64,000 nucleotides of DNA from Pseudidiomarina terrestris (GTDB taxonomy: Bacteria; Pseudomonadota; Gammaproteobacteria; Enterobacterales; Alteromonadaceae), in the NCBI RefSeq assembly GCF_030466405.1, contig NZ_JAGGJF010000001.1:682001-746000 (forward strand), in the 5' to 3' direction. The notes beneath the pieces are model-generated. The model made no database searches. It saw nothing but the letters and a program-made list of their open reading frames with translations, and was not told the origin of the DNA. Position numbers and translations under genes: made by a program. Below are positions 16,145-25,751 of this stretch, one piece after another (position 1 is the first letter of the stretch; each line of letters begins with the position of its first letter).

Positions 16145-18391
16145 TTATGATTGGTTCCGTTTCTGCCCTTTGTTTCGCTTTTGCTCGAACCGGGCCAGGG
16201 TCTCAGCATAAACAGTGCGAACTTCCGCAGTAAAATTTTCAATGGAATGAGACGCAGCACAGTCGATTGCCTGCTGCGCCATCTTCTCTCGTGTTGCCGG
16301 GTCTTCCAGCAACACAGTGACTTTATCCAACCATAGGGATTGCCGTGCCGGAGTTTTAAAGCCATTGGCGCCTTCTTTGATCACGTCATCAATACCGCTC
16401 GCTCGCACCGCCACCACCGGCAGACCTGCAGCCATTGCTTCCAGGATCACCATACCCTGAGTTTCTGACTGCGAGGCAAATAAGAACACATCGCCCAACT
16501 GGTACCAGCTTGGCATCGCCTCAGGGGGAACCGAGCCCACCAGAGTCACCTGCTGTCGTAACCCTAAGCTGTCGACTTTTTCCTGCAACCGCTGCCGCTG
16601 TGGACCATCGCCAATCAGTAAAAAGCGAAAAGCTTTCTCTGAACGCTGTTTCAGAGCTGCCAAAGCCTCGATCATAAAATCGATGTTCTTCTCGTTTGAT
16701 AATCGCGCCACGCTGACAAACACAGTTTCATCAGTTACCTGTAGCTCTGCTTTAAGCTTGGCCACGGCCTGCTCGTCGACACTATGGAAACGCTCAAACT
16801 CGATCCCGGTCGGCTGCACATAGATGTCGCCCTTAACACCGATCATGCGCAAGTACTCTTCCGTTGAGTGTGTCGGCACAATCACGCTATCGCATTTATT
16901 GGCGAACCGGCGTACCAGAGCGTGTACGATGATATTATTGAACAGGCTGCCGGGAATAATCACGTTGTGAGAGTAATGCTCAAGCCGCGTGTGATAGGTA
17001 TAGACCACCGGTATCTTCAGCCGCCTGGCCATATAAACGCCAAGTGAGCCAATCCAGAATGGATGATGAGAGTGAATCAGGTCGGGCTTAAATTGCTTCA
17101 CCTTTTTTCGTACCGCAGCGGAAAAAATATTGGCGAACCTAAATTCGCTTTTGGCGCCAAATGAAAACAGCGAGGGTGTGCGCACCACATCCTCTTCGTC
17201 TTCCGCTTTCTCCCGATAGCGTGGTGCAACGATCAGAACCTTATCCTTGCTGGCCATCAGACCCCGTCGTAGCCGGTCTATGGAAATAGGAACACCGCCA
17301 ATAAAGGGCAAATAGTTGTTGGTGAACATGGCAACTTGCAGTGATTTCTTAAGCCACGGCGTGGCATCAATATCGTAGTCCGGGTAATAGGACTTACCGA
17401 CAAAGACGGCGTTGTAGAGTTTAATACTGATAGCTAAGAATAGACTTACCAGCAGGATAAAATTCAGATAACCCACATAAAAAAGTGAGTGGATAAAAAA
17501 CCAGAAGCTTTCTAGTTGTTTCAGAATCGGGTGCTGACCTACAGGAAGGTCAATGACCCGATGCTCGACACCGTGCTCTGCACTGACCATGACTTCCACA
17601 TAGTGGTAGAAGCTTTCATCCTGGTTCAAGACCAGGCCGCCCGCGCCACCGGTGGTGATAAACGGAATTCCATGGTGCTGCTGCTCAGCGTACATCGCGA
17701 CATTCGCAGAGAACACACGGTCCACCGGGTACTCGCTTAGGGTTGCCAACAGTTCCTGGCGAAATGCCTCAGGCTGCAGATAATCGTCGGCCTCAGCTAA
17801 CAGAAAGTCTTCCTCAGGGCGTAGTAACGGGTGACCAATAAAAACAAAACGATGGCGCGAGGTATCGGCCTGCAAAAGATCTTTCAGCCAACGCGCTTGC
17901 CAGCGCCAGGGGGTCTTTTCGGTGCTGTCGAGGAAGATAAAGCGGCTATCCCCGGCGGTGAAGGTAAAGAAGTGCGGGCCATAATGATCATAAAAGCGAA
18001 AACTGCCAAACTCTTCATACTCATGCTGGCCAAAGGTCAGCAAATAGGGCTTTTCCAGATGTGACAAGGTGCCGTTTAGTGCGCGGTATTTATCTTCACC
18101 GCCGCTGCTTACCGCGTTGCCAGCAGAAATGACAAAATCCAGCTCGCTTGCATTCAGCCGAGGAATAATTCGCCGTTCGAAGATACCGATGGAATTATTG
18201 ATGTTACCCACGACCGCAAAACTGTAATCCTGCTTTGCTTCGATGGTTTTATTTATTGCCACTAGCTGTTCGTTATGAACACCGAAAAACTCCGGGGTGA
18301 CCACATTCAGATAAACTTTATAGGACACTAACGCCGTCACAATAACGACATTCAGGTAAAATAGAATTTTCAGCCAACGTTTCTTACTCAC
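16145..18391 (-). CDS. Metallophosphatase-like / GT4 glycosyltransferase fusion
   Basis: A 748-residue two-domain protein. A membrane helix (10-28) is followed by a calcineurin-like phosphoesterase fold (about 55-285), a second membrane segment (about 300-328), then a GT4 glycosyltransferase (about 350-735). GT4 motifs include PFIGGVPISIDRL, IHSHHPFWIGSLG, and the E-x7-E in ETQGMVILEAMAAGLP. Topology puts the first domain in the periplasm and the transferase in the cytoplasm. The phosphoesterase metal ligands are largely gone: GDxH reads GNIN (62-65), GD reads GN (91-92), GNHE reads GQHE (121-124), and the late GHxH is SANV. That domain is likely a pseudoenzyme. The GTG start overlaps the flippase-like gene by 4 bases (GTGA). 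Confidence 0.88.
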   Translation of the reverse strand: MSKKRWLKILFYLNVVIVTALVSYKVYLNVVTPEFFGVHNEQLVAINKTIEAKQDYSFAVVGNINNSIGIFERRIIPRLNASELDFVISAGNAVSSGGEDKYRALNGTLSHLEKPYLLTFGQHEYEEFGSFRFYDHYGPHFFTFTAGDSRFIFLDSTEKTPWRWQARWLKDLLQADTSRHRFVFIGHPLLRPEEDFLLAEADDYLQPEAFRQELLATLSEYPVDRVFSANVAMYAEQQHHGIPFITTGGAGGLVLNQDESFYHYVEVMVSAEHGVEHRVIDLPVGQHPILKQLESFWFFIHSLFYVGYLNFILLVSLFLAISIKLYNAVFVGKSYYPDYDIDATPWLKKSLQVAMFTNNYLPFIGGVPISIDRLRRGLMASKDKVLIVAPRYREKAEDEEDVVRTPSLFSFGAKSEFRFANIFSAAVRKKVKQFKPDLIHSHHPFWIGSLGVYMARRLKIPVVYTYHTRLEHYSHNVIIPGSLFNNIIVHALVRRFANKCDSVIVPTHSTEEYLRMIGVKGDIYVQPTGIEFERFHSVDEQAVAKLKAELQVTDETVFVSVARLSNEKNIDFMIEALAALKQRSEKAFRFLLIGDGPQRQRLQEKVDSLGLRQQVTLVGSVPPEAMPSWYQLGDVFLFASQSETQGMVILEAMAAGLPVVAVRASGIDDVIKEGANGFKTPARQSLWLDKVTVLLEDPATREKMAQQAIDCAASHSIENFTAEVRTVYAETLARFEQKRNKGQKRNQS

Positions 18392-19473
18392 GATGCGGCC
18401 TCACCGTTGCATTGGCTACGTGTAATCAAATAGCGCTGCAAAATAAACAGCCCCAAAATCATACCGAGATAAATCGTTAAAAAGCGCCAGCTAAACGTCA
18501 CCAGCAGCAAGTGCTCATGCGCCAGTAAGTCATTAAAAAAGCTGCCAAACACCCCTTCTGAAATTCCTGATGCCCCCGGCGTCGGAGAAAAATACATGAT
18601 AAAGGTTGTCACCACCAATAAGCCGACAGAGGTCAGATATGGCACATCGTAGCCAAGACCCCACATGAGTAAAGCAGGAAAACTAAATAGACATAGTAAA
18701 AAAACACCCGTCGCCAGCACGGACAAAGCAATGGCTGTTTTTGGCCCTTTGCAATACACCGAAAAACTTCGTGCGAACCGCAACACCTCACGCATCACTT
18801 TAAAGTACCAAAGCCTGGCTTTCTGCTCGGAGATTAAGCCCCAAACCTGAAGGCGCTGGATGATGAGCGTCACCGGCGTTATCAGCCACTGCGCGCGCAG
18901 CAACACAACGGCAAAGAAGGTAAAGTACAGGATCGCAACGACTAGCAGTGCTGTGCCAATGTCGCTGCTCAGCGAAGATGCGCCAAGAGTCGGTAATAAA
19001 AATAACAGTACAGGTGTTAGCGAAAAAATAAATAAAATCGCCAGTACAGTCCGAATCGTCGTTGCGGCGGTCGCTCTTCCTACTGAAATACCGTGATCGT
19101 GTAAGAACCACACCTGGGCAAAACCACCGCCGGTGGCCATCGGCGTAATATTGGAAAAGAAAATATTAATAAAGACCAGTTTCGCCATCGCTGTGGCCGG
19201 TATGCGTGCACCCAGGGCAACCAAAGTGTAATAGAGTCGCAGGCCATCGGCCGTAAAATACACCAGCAACAACACCAGCGTCGCCAGAATCACCCCGGGC
19301 TGCAAAAGCCGGGTATCGAAACTAAACGTTCGTCCTGAGAAGTGATCGAAGACGGCATAAAAGCCAGCCAGCGTGAACGCGGTAAAGAGCGCGGCAAAGA
19401 CGGCCAGACGCTGCCACGAAAATTTCGGTGTGTGGTGCTCTGATTGGCGTTCTTCTTCCATGGATCTGCTCAT
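18388..19473 (-). CDS. Lysylphosphatidylglycerol synthase-type transmembrane protein (UPF0104/YbhN)
   Basis: A 361-residue polytopic protein with about eight helices, of the flippase-like LPG-synthase transmembrane family (UPF0104, relatives of YbhN and AglD). Diagnostic segments are TPMATGGGFAQVWFL in the middle and YFSPTPGASGISEGVFGSFF near the C-terminus. Members accompany glycosyltransferases and are thought to handle or flip lipid-linked products. The gene overlaps the downstream fusion gene by 4 bases, so both products are made together. I infer that they act in one glycolipid or envelope-sugar pathway. Confidence 0.88.
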   Translation of the reverse strand: MSRSMEEERQSEHHTPKFSWQRLAVFAALFTAFTLAGFYAVFDHFSGRTFSFDTRLLQPGVILATLVLLLVYFTADGLRLYYTLVALGARIPATAMAKLVFINIFFSNITPMATGGGFAQVWFLHDHGISVGRATAATTIRTVLAILFIFSLTPVLLFLLPTLGASSLSSDIGTALLVVAILYFTFFAVVLLRAQWLITPVTLIIQRLQVWGLISEQKARLWYFKVMREVLRFARSFSVYCKGPKTAIALSVLATGVFLLCLFSFPALLMWGLGYDVPYLTSVGLLVVTTFIMYFSPTPGASGISEGVFGSFFNDLLAHEHLLLVTFSWRFLTIYLGMILGLFILQRYLITRSQCNGEAAS

Positions 19474-19567
19474 TAAGGACTCACATCACTAGCCGATGTC
19501 TTTGATTATGTGGCGCCTGCAGCGGGATGTCAAAACCTCGGAGGCGACATGTTTCTTCTGTTTAACG

Positions 19568-20623
19568 TCAGCTTGTAGCTGTTAAACATGCAGCCAGATG
19601 CTTGCGCCAGAACTCGGGTGGGTGCGCCATGGTGCTGCGTCCGACACTTATTTCACAGATAGCTCTGCCTTCAGAATCTATGCCCCGGGGCTTCGGTAGC
19701 GTGATGATTTCATGCTGTTCCGCATAGTCCGCAATGACGTTAGCGAGTTCGTTCGCATCGCGCTCAATGTGCAGGTGAAACATGGCCGCCTGCGGTTGGG
19801 GTGGGTTCACCTGAACACCACAAACCGTTGCCAACAAAGGGCCGAGCTGCTGAGCATAAAGCACTGCGTCAGTGATACTCGCAAGGTTTTCCTCCAGCCC
19901 CTGCTCCGCGGCAAGAATATAAGGGTAAAAGGAAATCAGATTACCACCGGCGCGCCGACTCCAGATCTTTGCCTGCGCAATAAAGTCGTCTTCCCCGGCC
20001 AGCACAGCTCCGGCAATGCCACCGATATCTTTGTATAAACTGACGTAAACCGAATCCGCCAGAGCACTTATTTCCGCTAAGCTTTTGTCGTAATAGGCTG
20101 GGCAGTGCCATAGCCTTGCCCCATCAAAGTGTACCGCAAGATTGTGCCGTCGGGCCCAGTCAACTTGCGCCAGCAAGTCCTGCCACTGCGGCAGCTGCCC
20201 ACCGATTTCCCGCATCGGTAACTCCAGCACCAGCGCAGCCAGCGCTGCTGGATTCAGTTGTTCGATGTCTGCCAAGGTAAGCACTTTGTTGCGCTGCCCT
20301 ACCAACTTTCCTTGCAACCCCCATAGCTGCTGGTAACCGGCTTGCTCATGCAGGACCAGATGTGAGCTTGGGTGCAGCGCCACACCTCGCTGGTTGCGCT
20401 GGTCACTATGTATACGCAGCGCCAGCGGCTGCGCCAGGGTTCCACTGGGTAAAAAAAGCGCAGCTGGCTTACCCAGCATTGTGGCTAACCGCTGCTCAAA
20501 ATTCTCGATCAGTGCACCACTGCCATAGACATCGGCGGCCGCGACACTCTCGGCGCGCGCTGCCAGTTTGCGCAGGGTCGTCGCCATGGATTCAGTGGGA
20601 TGACGTAAAATAGATGCCTTCAC
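19568..20623 (-). CDS. PLP-dependent threonine aldolase / beta-eliminating lyase family protein
   Basis: A 351-residue fold-type I PLP enzyme. Visible features are GSGALIENFEQRLATMLGK at the start, ALFLPSGTLAQ, HFDGARLWH (PLP-ring aspartate), and VYVSLYKDIGGIAGAVLAG, where the lysine should bind PLP. These match the low-specificity L-threonine aldolase family, but active-site residues differ enough that the substrate could be another beta-hydroxy amino acid or a lyase substrate. I chose the GTG at 20623, which has GGGTG eight bases upstream; the frame continues 21 codons up to an ATG at 20686, and another ATG lies at 20587. Confidence 0.82.
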   Translation of the reverse strand: MKASILRHPTESMATTLRKLAARAESVAAADVYGSGALIENFEQRLATMLGKPAALFLPSGTLAQPLALRIHSDQRNQRGVALHPSSHLVLHEQAGYQQLWGLQGKLVGQRNKVLTLADIEQLNPAALAALVLELPMREIGGQLPQWQDLLAQVDWARRHNLAVHFDGARLWHCPAYYDKSLAEISALADSVYVSLYKDIGGIAGAVLAGEDDFIAQAKIWSRRAGGNLISFYPYILAAEQGLEENLASITDAVLYAQQLGPLLATVCGVQVNPPQPQAAMFHLHIERDANELANVIADYAEQHEIITLPKPRGIDSEGRAICEISVGRSTMAHPPEFWRKHLAACLTATS

Positions 20624-20739
20624 TGCAGTTACACCCTTTGGATAAAGCCGTGCCCCACTTATAACCCAGCCCAGCTTCACCAACAACCGGAAAAACCAGC
20701 TACACTAAGAATAAGTTCTGCAATTACAGAGGCTTTTTC

Positions 20740-21825
20740 ATGATCAAATTGCCGTCGATGGCCGCGATTTTACTCACCACAACGCCACCCCCTGAGGTCG
20801 ATGAAGAGCCGACCGTCAGTGGTCAGCTACAGTCGGTCACAGATAAATTTCAGGAGCTGGGGGCAACCGCTTTAGACATGCTCCCGCTGTTTGTCATTGC
20901 CATTATCGTGGTTGTACTGTTCTGGTTTCTCGGTGGCTGGCTTAGCCGCCGCACTGGCTGGATGAAACGGGTTGGAATGTCTGAGCTGGCGACACTACTG
21001 GGCAAGCGCGTGGTCCGGCTGCTCGTCACCGCGGTAGGAGTCATTATCGGCCTGGAATTATTGAACGCAACGGCTCTGTTTAGCGCTGTTTTAGGCGTCG
21101 CAGGGGTGTTTGGTATTGCCGTCGGTTTTGCCTTTCGAAATATCGTTGAAAACTATCTGGCTGGTATCTTGTTAAGCGCCCGCAACCCCTTTCGGATTGG
21201 TGATGTCATTCAAATTGGTGAATTTACCGGTAACGTGGTGCGCCTTACCTCCCGCGATACCGTGCTCATGACATTGGACGGCAATCATTTGCGCATTCCC
21301 AACAGTGTCATCATCACCTCGTCGATGACCAACTTCACCCTTAATCCGTTACGGCGCGTGGATTTTTACGTGGATATCACCCCCGATGCTGACCTTGCCG
21401 ATGCGCGGCAGCTCTGCGTCAGTATTTTACATCAGATGAAAGGTATTCTTGATGAACCGGCACCCCAGTGCCTGATTCATGAACTCGGTGCCAGCACTGT
21501 CGTCCTGCGGGTACTGGGCTGGGTCGACCAGCGGCAGACCGATGTACTGAAAATTCGCAGTGAGGCCATTCGCTTCGTCAAACAAGGCTTCGATGAAGCC
21601 GCCATCGAGATGCCCGAACCCACTTATCGCTTACGCTTTGAAACCGAGTTACCAGACACCTCAAAACCTGTTGCGGTGACAGCAACGAAGCCGAAAAGCA
21701 AAACCGCTGAGAAAGGCTCTCTGGCTGAACTGACTCAGTCAGATGTGAGTGCCGATCGCACCATTGATAAACAAGTGACCGAGGAGCTACGCAATTCAGA
21801 CGAGCAAAACCTGCTCAAGAGTTAA
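20740..21825 (+). CDS. MscS family mechanosensitive ion channel
   Basis: A 361-residue channel with three N-terminal helices (about 50-70, 93-112, 118-140), the last followed by the pore-type sequence FGIAVGFAFRNIVENYLAGILL. The MscS beta domain follows: NPFRIGDVIQIGEFTGNVV, DGNHLRIPNSVIITS and NFTLNPLRRVDF. The C-terminal domain is intact, with a charged tail of about 60 residues that is longer than in E. coli MscS. It opens on osmotic down-shock to release solutes. AGAGG lies seven bases before the ATG. Confidence 0.92.
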   Translation: MIKLPSMAAILLTTTPPPEVDEEPTVSGQLQSVTDKFQELGATALDMLPLFVIAIIVVVLFWFLGGWLSRRTGWMKRVGMSELATLLGKRVVRLLVTAVGVIIGLELLNATALFSAVLGVAGVFGIAVGFAFRNIVENYLAGILLSARNPFRIGDVIQIGEFTGNVVRLTSRDTVLMTLDGNHLRIPNSVIITSSMTNFTLNPLRRVDFYVDITPDADLADARQLCVSILHQMKGILDEPAPQCLIHELGASTVVLRVLGWVDQRQTDVLKIRSEAIRFVKQGFDEAAIEMPEPTYRLRFETELPDTSKPVAVTATKPKSKTAEKGSLAELTQSDVSADRTIDKQVTEELRNSDEQNLLKS

Positions 21826-21839
21826 GCAAGAATAAGCTA

Positions 21840-23645
21840 CTAGGAAGAGCCATCTTTGCTGTACACAGCGATTTGGTTGCGGCCAGCATTTTTTGCCTCG
21901 TACAGAGCGTTATCAGCAAACCGGATGAGCTCTTCTTTTTTAAGCGTATGAACCGGATAGGTCGCGACGCCCAGAGAGATGGTAACCGTCCCCAGTGAGG
22001 TTCCGCCATAACTGAGTTGTAATGACTCTATCCGGCGGCGCATATCTTCAGCTCTGACGCTGGCAAGCTCGACGCCCACTTCGGGTAGAATCAACATAAA
22101 CTCTTCGCCTCCGAAGCGACAGGCAACATCGCCCGGACGCGACAGAGCTGTCATGACCGTCGCCAGTTCTTCTAAAACACGATCGCCCGCTTCATGACCA
22201 AAGGAATCATTAAACCGCTTAAAGTGATCGACATCCAGAGTGATAATAGACAAAGGTTTGCCAGCGCGCGCGACACGCTGAATCTCGCGTTCCAGCGTCT
22301 CTTCCAGGTACCGGCGGTTGAATAGCCCGGTCAGCGGATCACGCACGGACTCGCGGCGTAATCTCTCCGTCAACCGTAGGTTGCTCAACGCCAGTGACAA
22401 TCTTTCAGCAACGGTTTGCGCTAATGCGATTTGGTGCTTACTCATGCCATCATCGCCGTTGGAGACATGTGCAAGAAATAGCGTACCCATGACTTCATCG
22501 CGCGTGACCAGCGGAATGCAGAGTGTAAACTGGGGATGTTTTGACGCTGCATGTGCACAGAAAATTTCGGCGCTTTCCTCTGTTGCCACATAGGTGCGGC
22601 CAAGCCGCAGTGCCCGACAGTCTTCCGGGTGGAAGCGCGCAGTAGGTTTCTCAGCAAAGCCCCAGCTGGTGGCTAATTCAGCGAAGTCGCGTGAAGGCGC
22701 AATCAAATAAAGTGCACCGCTCAACTCAGGGAATAGCTTCGATAACGCGCGTGCAGCAGCTCCATAGGCCTCATCTTCATCATTAGAGGACACCAGCATC
22801 GACTGGAATCCCGCTAACACCGTGCTTTCTCGCTGGGCAAGCTCAAGCTGATCCACCATGCGGTTGAAATCTCTGGCAAGGATGCCAAGTTCATCGGAGC
22901 GGTTATCATGAACGCGCGCAGAGAGGTCGCCTTTTTCGACGTCACGTGCAGTTTTACGTAAGCGGTCAATACTGGAAATGACCCCCATCTGCATCAGTAA
23001 CAAAATTGCTAAGCCCAGGCCAACGCCTATGACCGGCAATAGCACGGCCATGCGCTCGACTAATCTCATGCGATCAATAAGTTCGGCGTTGACACCACTG
23101 AGTACTGTCTGCTTTTCGGCAATCGTACTGCGGATGATCTCGCGCATATCATCCACTAATTGTTTGCCACGTCCCGATGCCACAAGCGCCTGACTTACAC
23201 TCTCCAACTCAGCGCCATTATCTGCCATTGGCTGCTTAGCCCGGGCGGTAATCGCAGGCTTGGCAATTTCATTCAGCCAGCGCTGGAACAATTGCTCCAT
23301 CTGCATAAGCTGCGCCTTGTCGTCAGCAGCTGTTGAAAGGCTGCGCCATTGCGAAGCGAGACCGGCAAATTTCGACTGCGCACGTTCAAACGGCTCAAGA
23401 AATTGTTCGTCACCGGTGATGATGAAGCCACGCTCACCTGTTTCAGCATTGATGACTTCTTGCAGCATTCTGTTGCGGACAGAGATTTCCTGCACCAGAC
23501 GATCGGATCTATCCGAGAGCTGTCTGACATTTTCCATGGTGACAGAAACGATCCACGACAGCCCAGCCACCAGAATTATCGGTACTAAAAATGCTGCTAA
23601 CGTTTGCGCCCTCAACGAGATATGGCGCCAAAAGGAATACTCCAC
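21840..23645 (-). CDS. CHASE3-HAMP-GAF diguanylate cyclase
   Basis: A 601-residue membrane protein. Layout: helix 1 (12-35), periplasmic CHASE3 domain (about 38-190, with the motif INAETGERGFIITGDEQFL), helix 2 (about 195-220), HAMP (222-273, ending RSDELGILARDFNRM), a GAF domain (about 285-425), and a GGDEF domain (about 440-600). The active site is RFGGEEF, an accepted variant. The inhibitory I-site RPGD lies five residues before it, so product inhibition is expected. It makes cyclic di-GMP in response to a periplasmic or GAF-bound signal. The start is a GTG at 23645 with a weak Shine-Dalgarno. Confidence 0.93.
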   Translation of the reverse strand: MEYSFWRHISLRAQTLAAFLVPIILVAGLSWIVSVTMENVRQLSDRSDRLVQEISVRNRMLQEVINAETGERGFIITGDEQFLEPFERAQSKFAGLASQWRSLSTAADDKAQLMQMEQLFQRWLNEIAKPAITARAKQPMADNGAELESVSQALVASGRGKQLVDDMREIIRSTIAEKQTVLSGVNAELIDRMRLVERMAVLLPVIGVGLGLAILLLMQMGVISSIDRLRKTARDVEKGDLSARVHDNRSDELGILARDFNRMVDQLELAQRESTVLAGFQSMLVSSNDEDEAYGAAARALSKLFPELSGALYLIAPSRDFAELATSWGFAEKPTARFHPEDCRALRLGRTYVATEESAEIFCAHAASKHPQFTLCIPLVTRDEVMGTLFLAHVSNGDDGMSKHQIALAQTVAERLSLALSNLRLTERLRRESVRDPLTGLFNRRYLEETLEREIQRVARAGKPLSIITLDVDHFKRFNDSFGHEAGDRVLEELATVMTALSRPGDVACRFGGEEFMLILPEVGVELASVRAEDMRRRIESLQLSYGGTSLGTVTISLGVATYPVHTLKKEELIRFADNALYEAKNAGRNQIAVYSKDGSS

Positions 23646-23845
23646 AGTAGCGATTACCTGCTCCTATTTTCCGTTAGTTGTCCAACTAAGCCAAAGGTTA
23701 TATTGCATGTATTCTAACCGATCAGATGACAAAAATCAGCCGGCGGCGGGCTTCGACCTATCCTGAGCCGGCGTTTGCAGTTAGCCCGCAAGCCCAGTAG
23801 ACTTCTGTTAGTCTTTTACAGCTCGTTCAATTTTAGGAAATTTTC

Positions 23846-24844
23846 ATGGCAGCCTTTGGTACTCGTTTTATGCCCGAAATGGCACTTAGCACCTTCGACG
23901 GCGACGGTTGGAGTCAACCTGTACAGGTTGCGGCCGATCAGATCAGTCTGCATCCAGCCGCCCATGTTTTGCATTATTCCAGCACCTGCTTTGAAGGCCT
24001 GAAAGCGTTTCGTCATGACGATGGCTCGGTCAATATCTTTCGAATGGAAGCTAATATTGCGCGACTCATTCAGAGCAGCCAGCTCCTCGCGCTACCTAAG
24101 GTGACACCAGAGCTGCTCGAAGAGATGATTGTAAATATCGTGAAAAAGTACGTAACTGACGTGCCAGAACCACCAGGTTCAATGTACATCCGGCCAACTC
24201 ATATCGGTACCGAACCTAGTATTGGCAAAGCAGCAAGTCCAAGTCTTACTTCCATGCTGTATGTCCTGCTTTCCCCTGTCGGTGATTACTTCAGCGGCGG
24301 CATCCGTCCCCTGCGTTTGTTGTTAGAGGAGCACGGCTCACGCTGTGCCGCCCATATGGGCATGGTAAAAAGTGGCGGCAACTACGCCAGCGCCTTGCAA
24401 CCCATCATGCAGGCGCGCGCGAGCGTCAATGCGGATCAGGTGCTGTTTTGTCCAGGCGGTGATGTGCAGGAGACTGGCGCAGCGAACTTCCTCCTGATTG
24501 ATGGCGACGAGATGATTACCAAAGCTCTCGACAGCTCGTTTTTACATGGCATTACCCGCGACTCCATTTTGACTATCGCGCGGGACATGGGAATGAAGGT
24601 CAGTGAGCGGGAGTTAAGTGTGGATGAGTTAATCGAGCGGGCGTCGAAACCTGAAACTGAAGCGGCATTGTCCGGTACCGCAGCCGTGCTCACGCCCGTC
24701 GGTACACTGATCCGTGATGGCAAAGATTATCGCGTTGGCAGTGGCACGCAGGGACCCACCACCGAGAAGCTACGTAAGGCTTTAAACGCTATCCAGTGGG
24801 GCCAGACCGCAGATAAACACGGCTGGCTTACCAAGGTTTCTTAG
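23846..24844 (+). CDS. ilvE: Branched-chain amino acid aminotransferase
   Basis: A 332-residue fold-type IV PLP aminotransferase. Visible features are HYSSTCFEGLKAFR at the N-terminus, MYIRPTHIGTEPSIG, and the lysine region MGMVKSGGNYASAL, followed by QETGAANFLLID and FLHGITRDSIL. It interconverts leucine, isoleucine and valine with their keto acids. The longer N-terminus and these motifs place it with the 330-360-residue bacterial BCAT group close to eukaryotic enzymes rather than the about 309-residue E. coli IlvE. AGGAAA precedes the ATG. Gene stands alone, convergent with the following SDR. Confidence 0.92.
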   Translation: MAAFGTRFMPEMALSTFDGDGWSQPVQVAADQISLHPAAHVLHYSSTCFEGLKAFRHDDGSVNIFRMEANIARLIQSSQLLALPKVTPELLEEMIVNIVKKYVTDVPEPPGSMYIRPTHIGTEPSIGKAASPSLTSMLYVLLSPVGDYFSGGIRPLRLLLEEHGSRCAAHMGMVKSGGNYASALQPIMQARASVNADQVLFCPGGDVQETGAANFLLIDGDEMITKALDSSFLHGITRDSILTIARDMGMKVSERELSVDELIERASKPETEAALSGTAAVLTPVGTLIRDGKDYRVGSGTQGPTTEKLRKALNAIQWGQTADKHGWLTKVS

Positions 24845-24846
24845 TC

Positions 24847-25650
24847 TTAGTCAGACTGTACTTTAAAGCTGCCTGCCAAGACGCCGCCGTCGATGGTCAG
24901 CTCGGAGGCATTCATGTAGTTGGCTTCGTCTGAGGCCAACAATACGCATACCGCAGCCACTTCGCTCACCTCGCCAAACCTGTGCATGGGGCAACTAGCG
25001 ATAATGGCCTGCATATTTTGTTCGCGCTGCTCGCCTTCACCTAACATTGGCTCCCAAATAGGAGTCATGATCGCAGCCGGGTGAATTGAATTACAGCGGA
25101 TCGGTAAATTCTGCTGTGCGCAATAGAGCGCAACGGTTTTGGTGTGATTGCGAATGGCTGCTTTTGACGACGCATAGGCGGCTGCACCTGGGATCCCAAC
25201 CAGCCCTGAGCGCGACGACATGTTAATAATACTGCCGTTACTCTTGGTCTTGCGCATCAGCTGAATGGCATATTTACAACCAAGAAAGGTACCGTCCAGA
25301 TTGACCGCATGCACCCGATGCCAGTCTTCCAGCGAGACGTGCTCCGGATCATGGGGCCCTGAATGGGTCTCAAGGCCGGTAATACCAGCGTTATTCACCA
25401 GACCGTGTAAACCATTAAACGTTGTATACAGCCAATCGCTCATATCCTGCCATTGGCGTTCCTGACTGACATCAAGCTCGTAAAAGTATGCCTGCTCGCC
25501 CAACTCAGCAGCAAGGGCCTTGCCTTCGTCTACCAGAATGTCGGTGATAATCACCGTGGCCCCCTCTTCATGAAACGCGCGGGCGACGCCTTCACCAATT
25601 CCCCGGGCTGCACCGGTAATCACAATAACTTTGTCTTTTAATCGTGCCAT
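24847..25650 (-). CDS. Short-chain dehydrogenase/reductase
   Basis: A 267-residue classical SDR. It has the cofactor motif TGAARGIGEG near residue 12, an Asp at the end of beta 2 (IITDILVDEG) favouring NAD(H), NNAG at about 88, the catalytic Ser in MSSRSG, and YASSKAA with Tyr and Lys. It ends with the family's DGG(V)L segment (LTIDGGVLAGSF). The closest general type is the NAD-dependent 7-alpha-hydroxysteroid or glucose dehydrogenase-like group, but the substrate cannot be judged. AGAGAAA precedes the ATG. Confidence 0.9.
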   Translation of the reverse strand: MARLKDKVIVITGAARGIGEGVARAFHEEGATVIITDILVDEGKALAAELGEQAYFYELDVSQERQWQDMSDWLYTTFNGLHGLVNNAGITGLETHSGPHDPEHVSLEDWHRVHAVNLDGTFLGCKYAIQLMRKTKSNGSIINMSSRSGLVGIPGAAAYASSKAAIRNHTKTVALYCAQQNLPIRCNSIHPAAIMTPIWEPMLGEGEQREQNMQAIIASCPMHRFGEVSEVAAVCVLLASDEANYMNASELTIDGGVLAGSFKVQSD

Positions 25651-25751
25651 AAGATTTCTCTTTTTTGAGTCCCTGTTTTGATTAAAAGCTGTTTTTGGCT
25701 AAGTTTCCAGATTGATATCTAATTATCTTTGGCTGAGTCAGCGCTTTGGAC

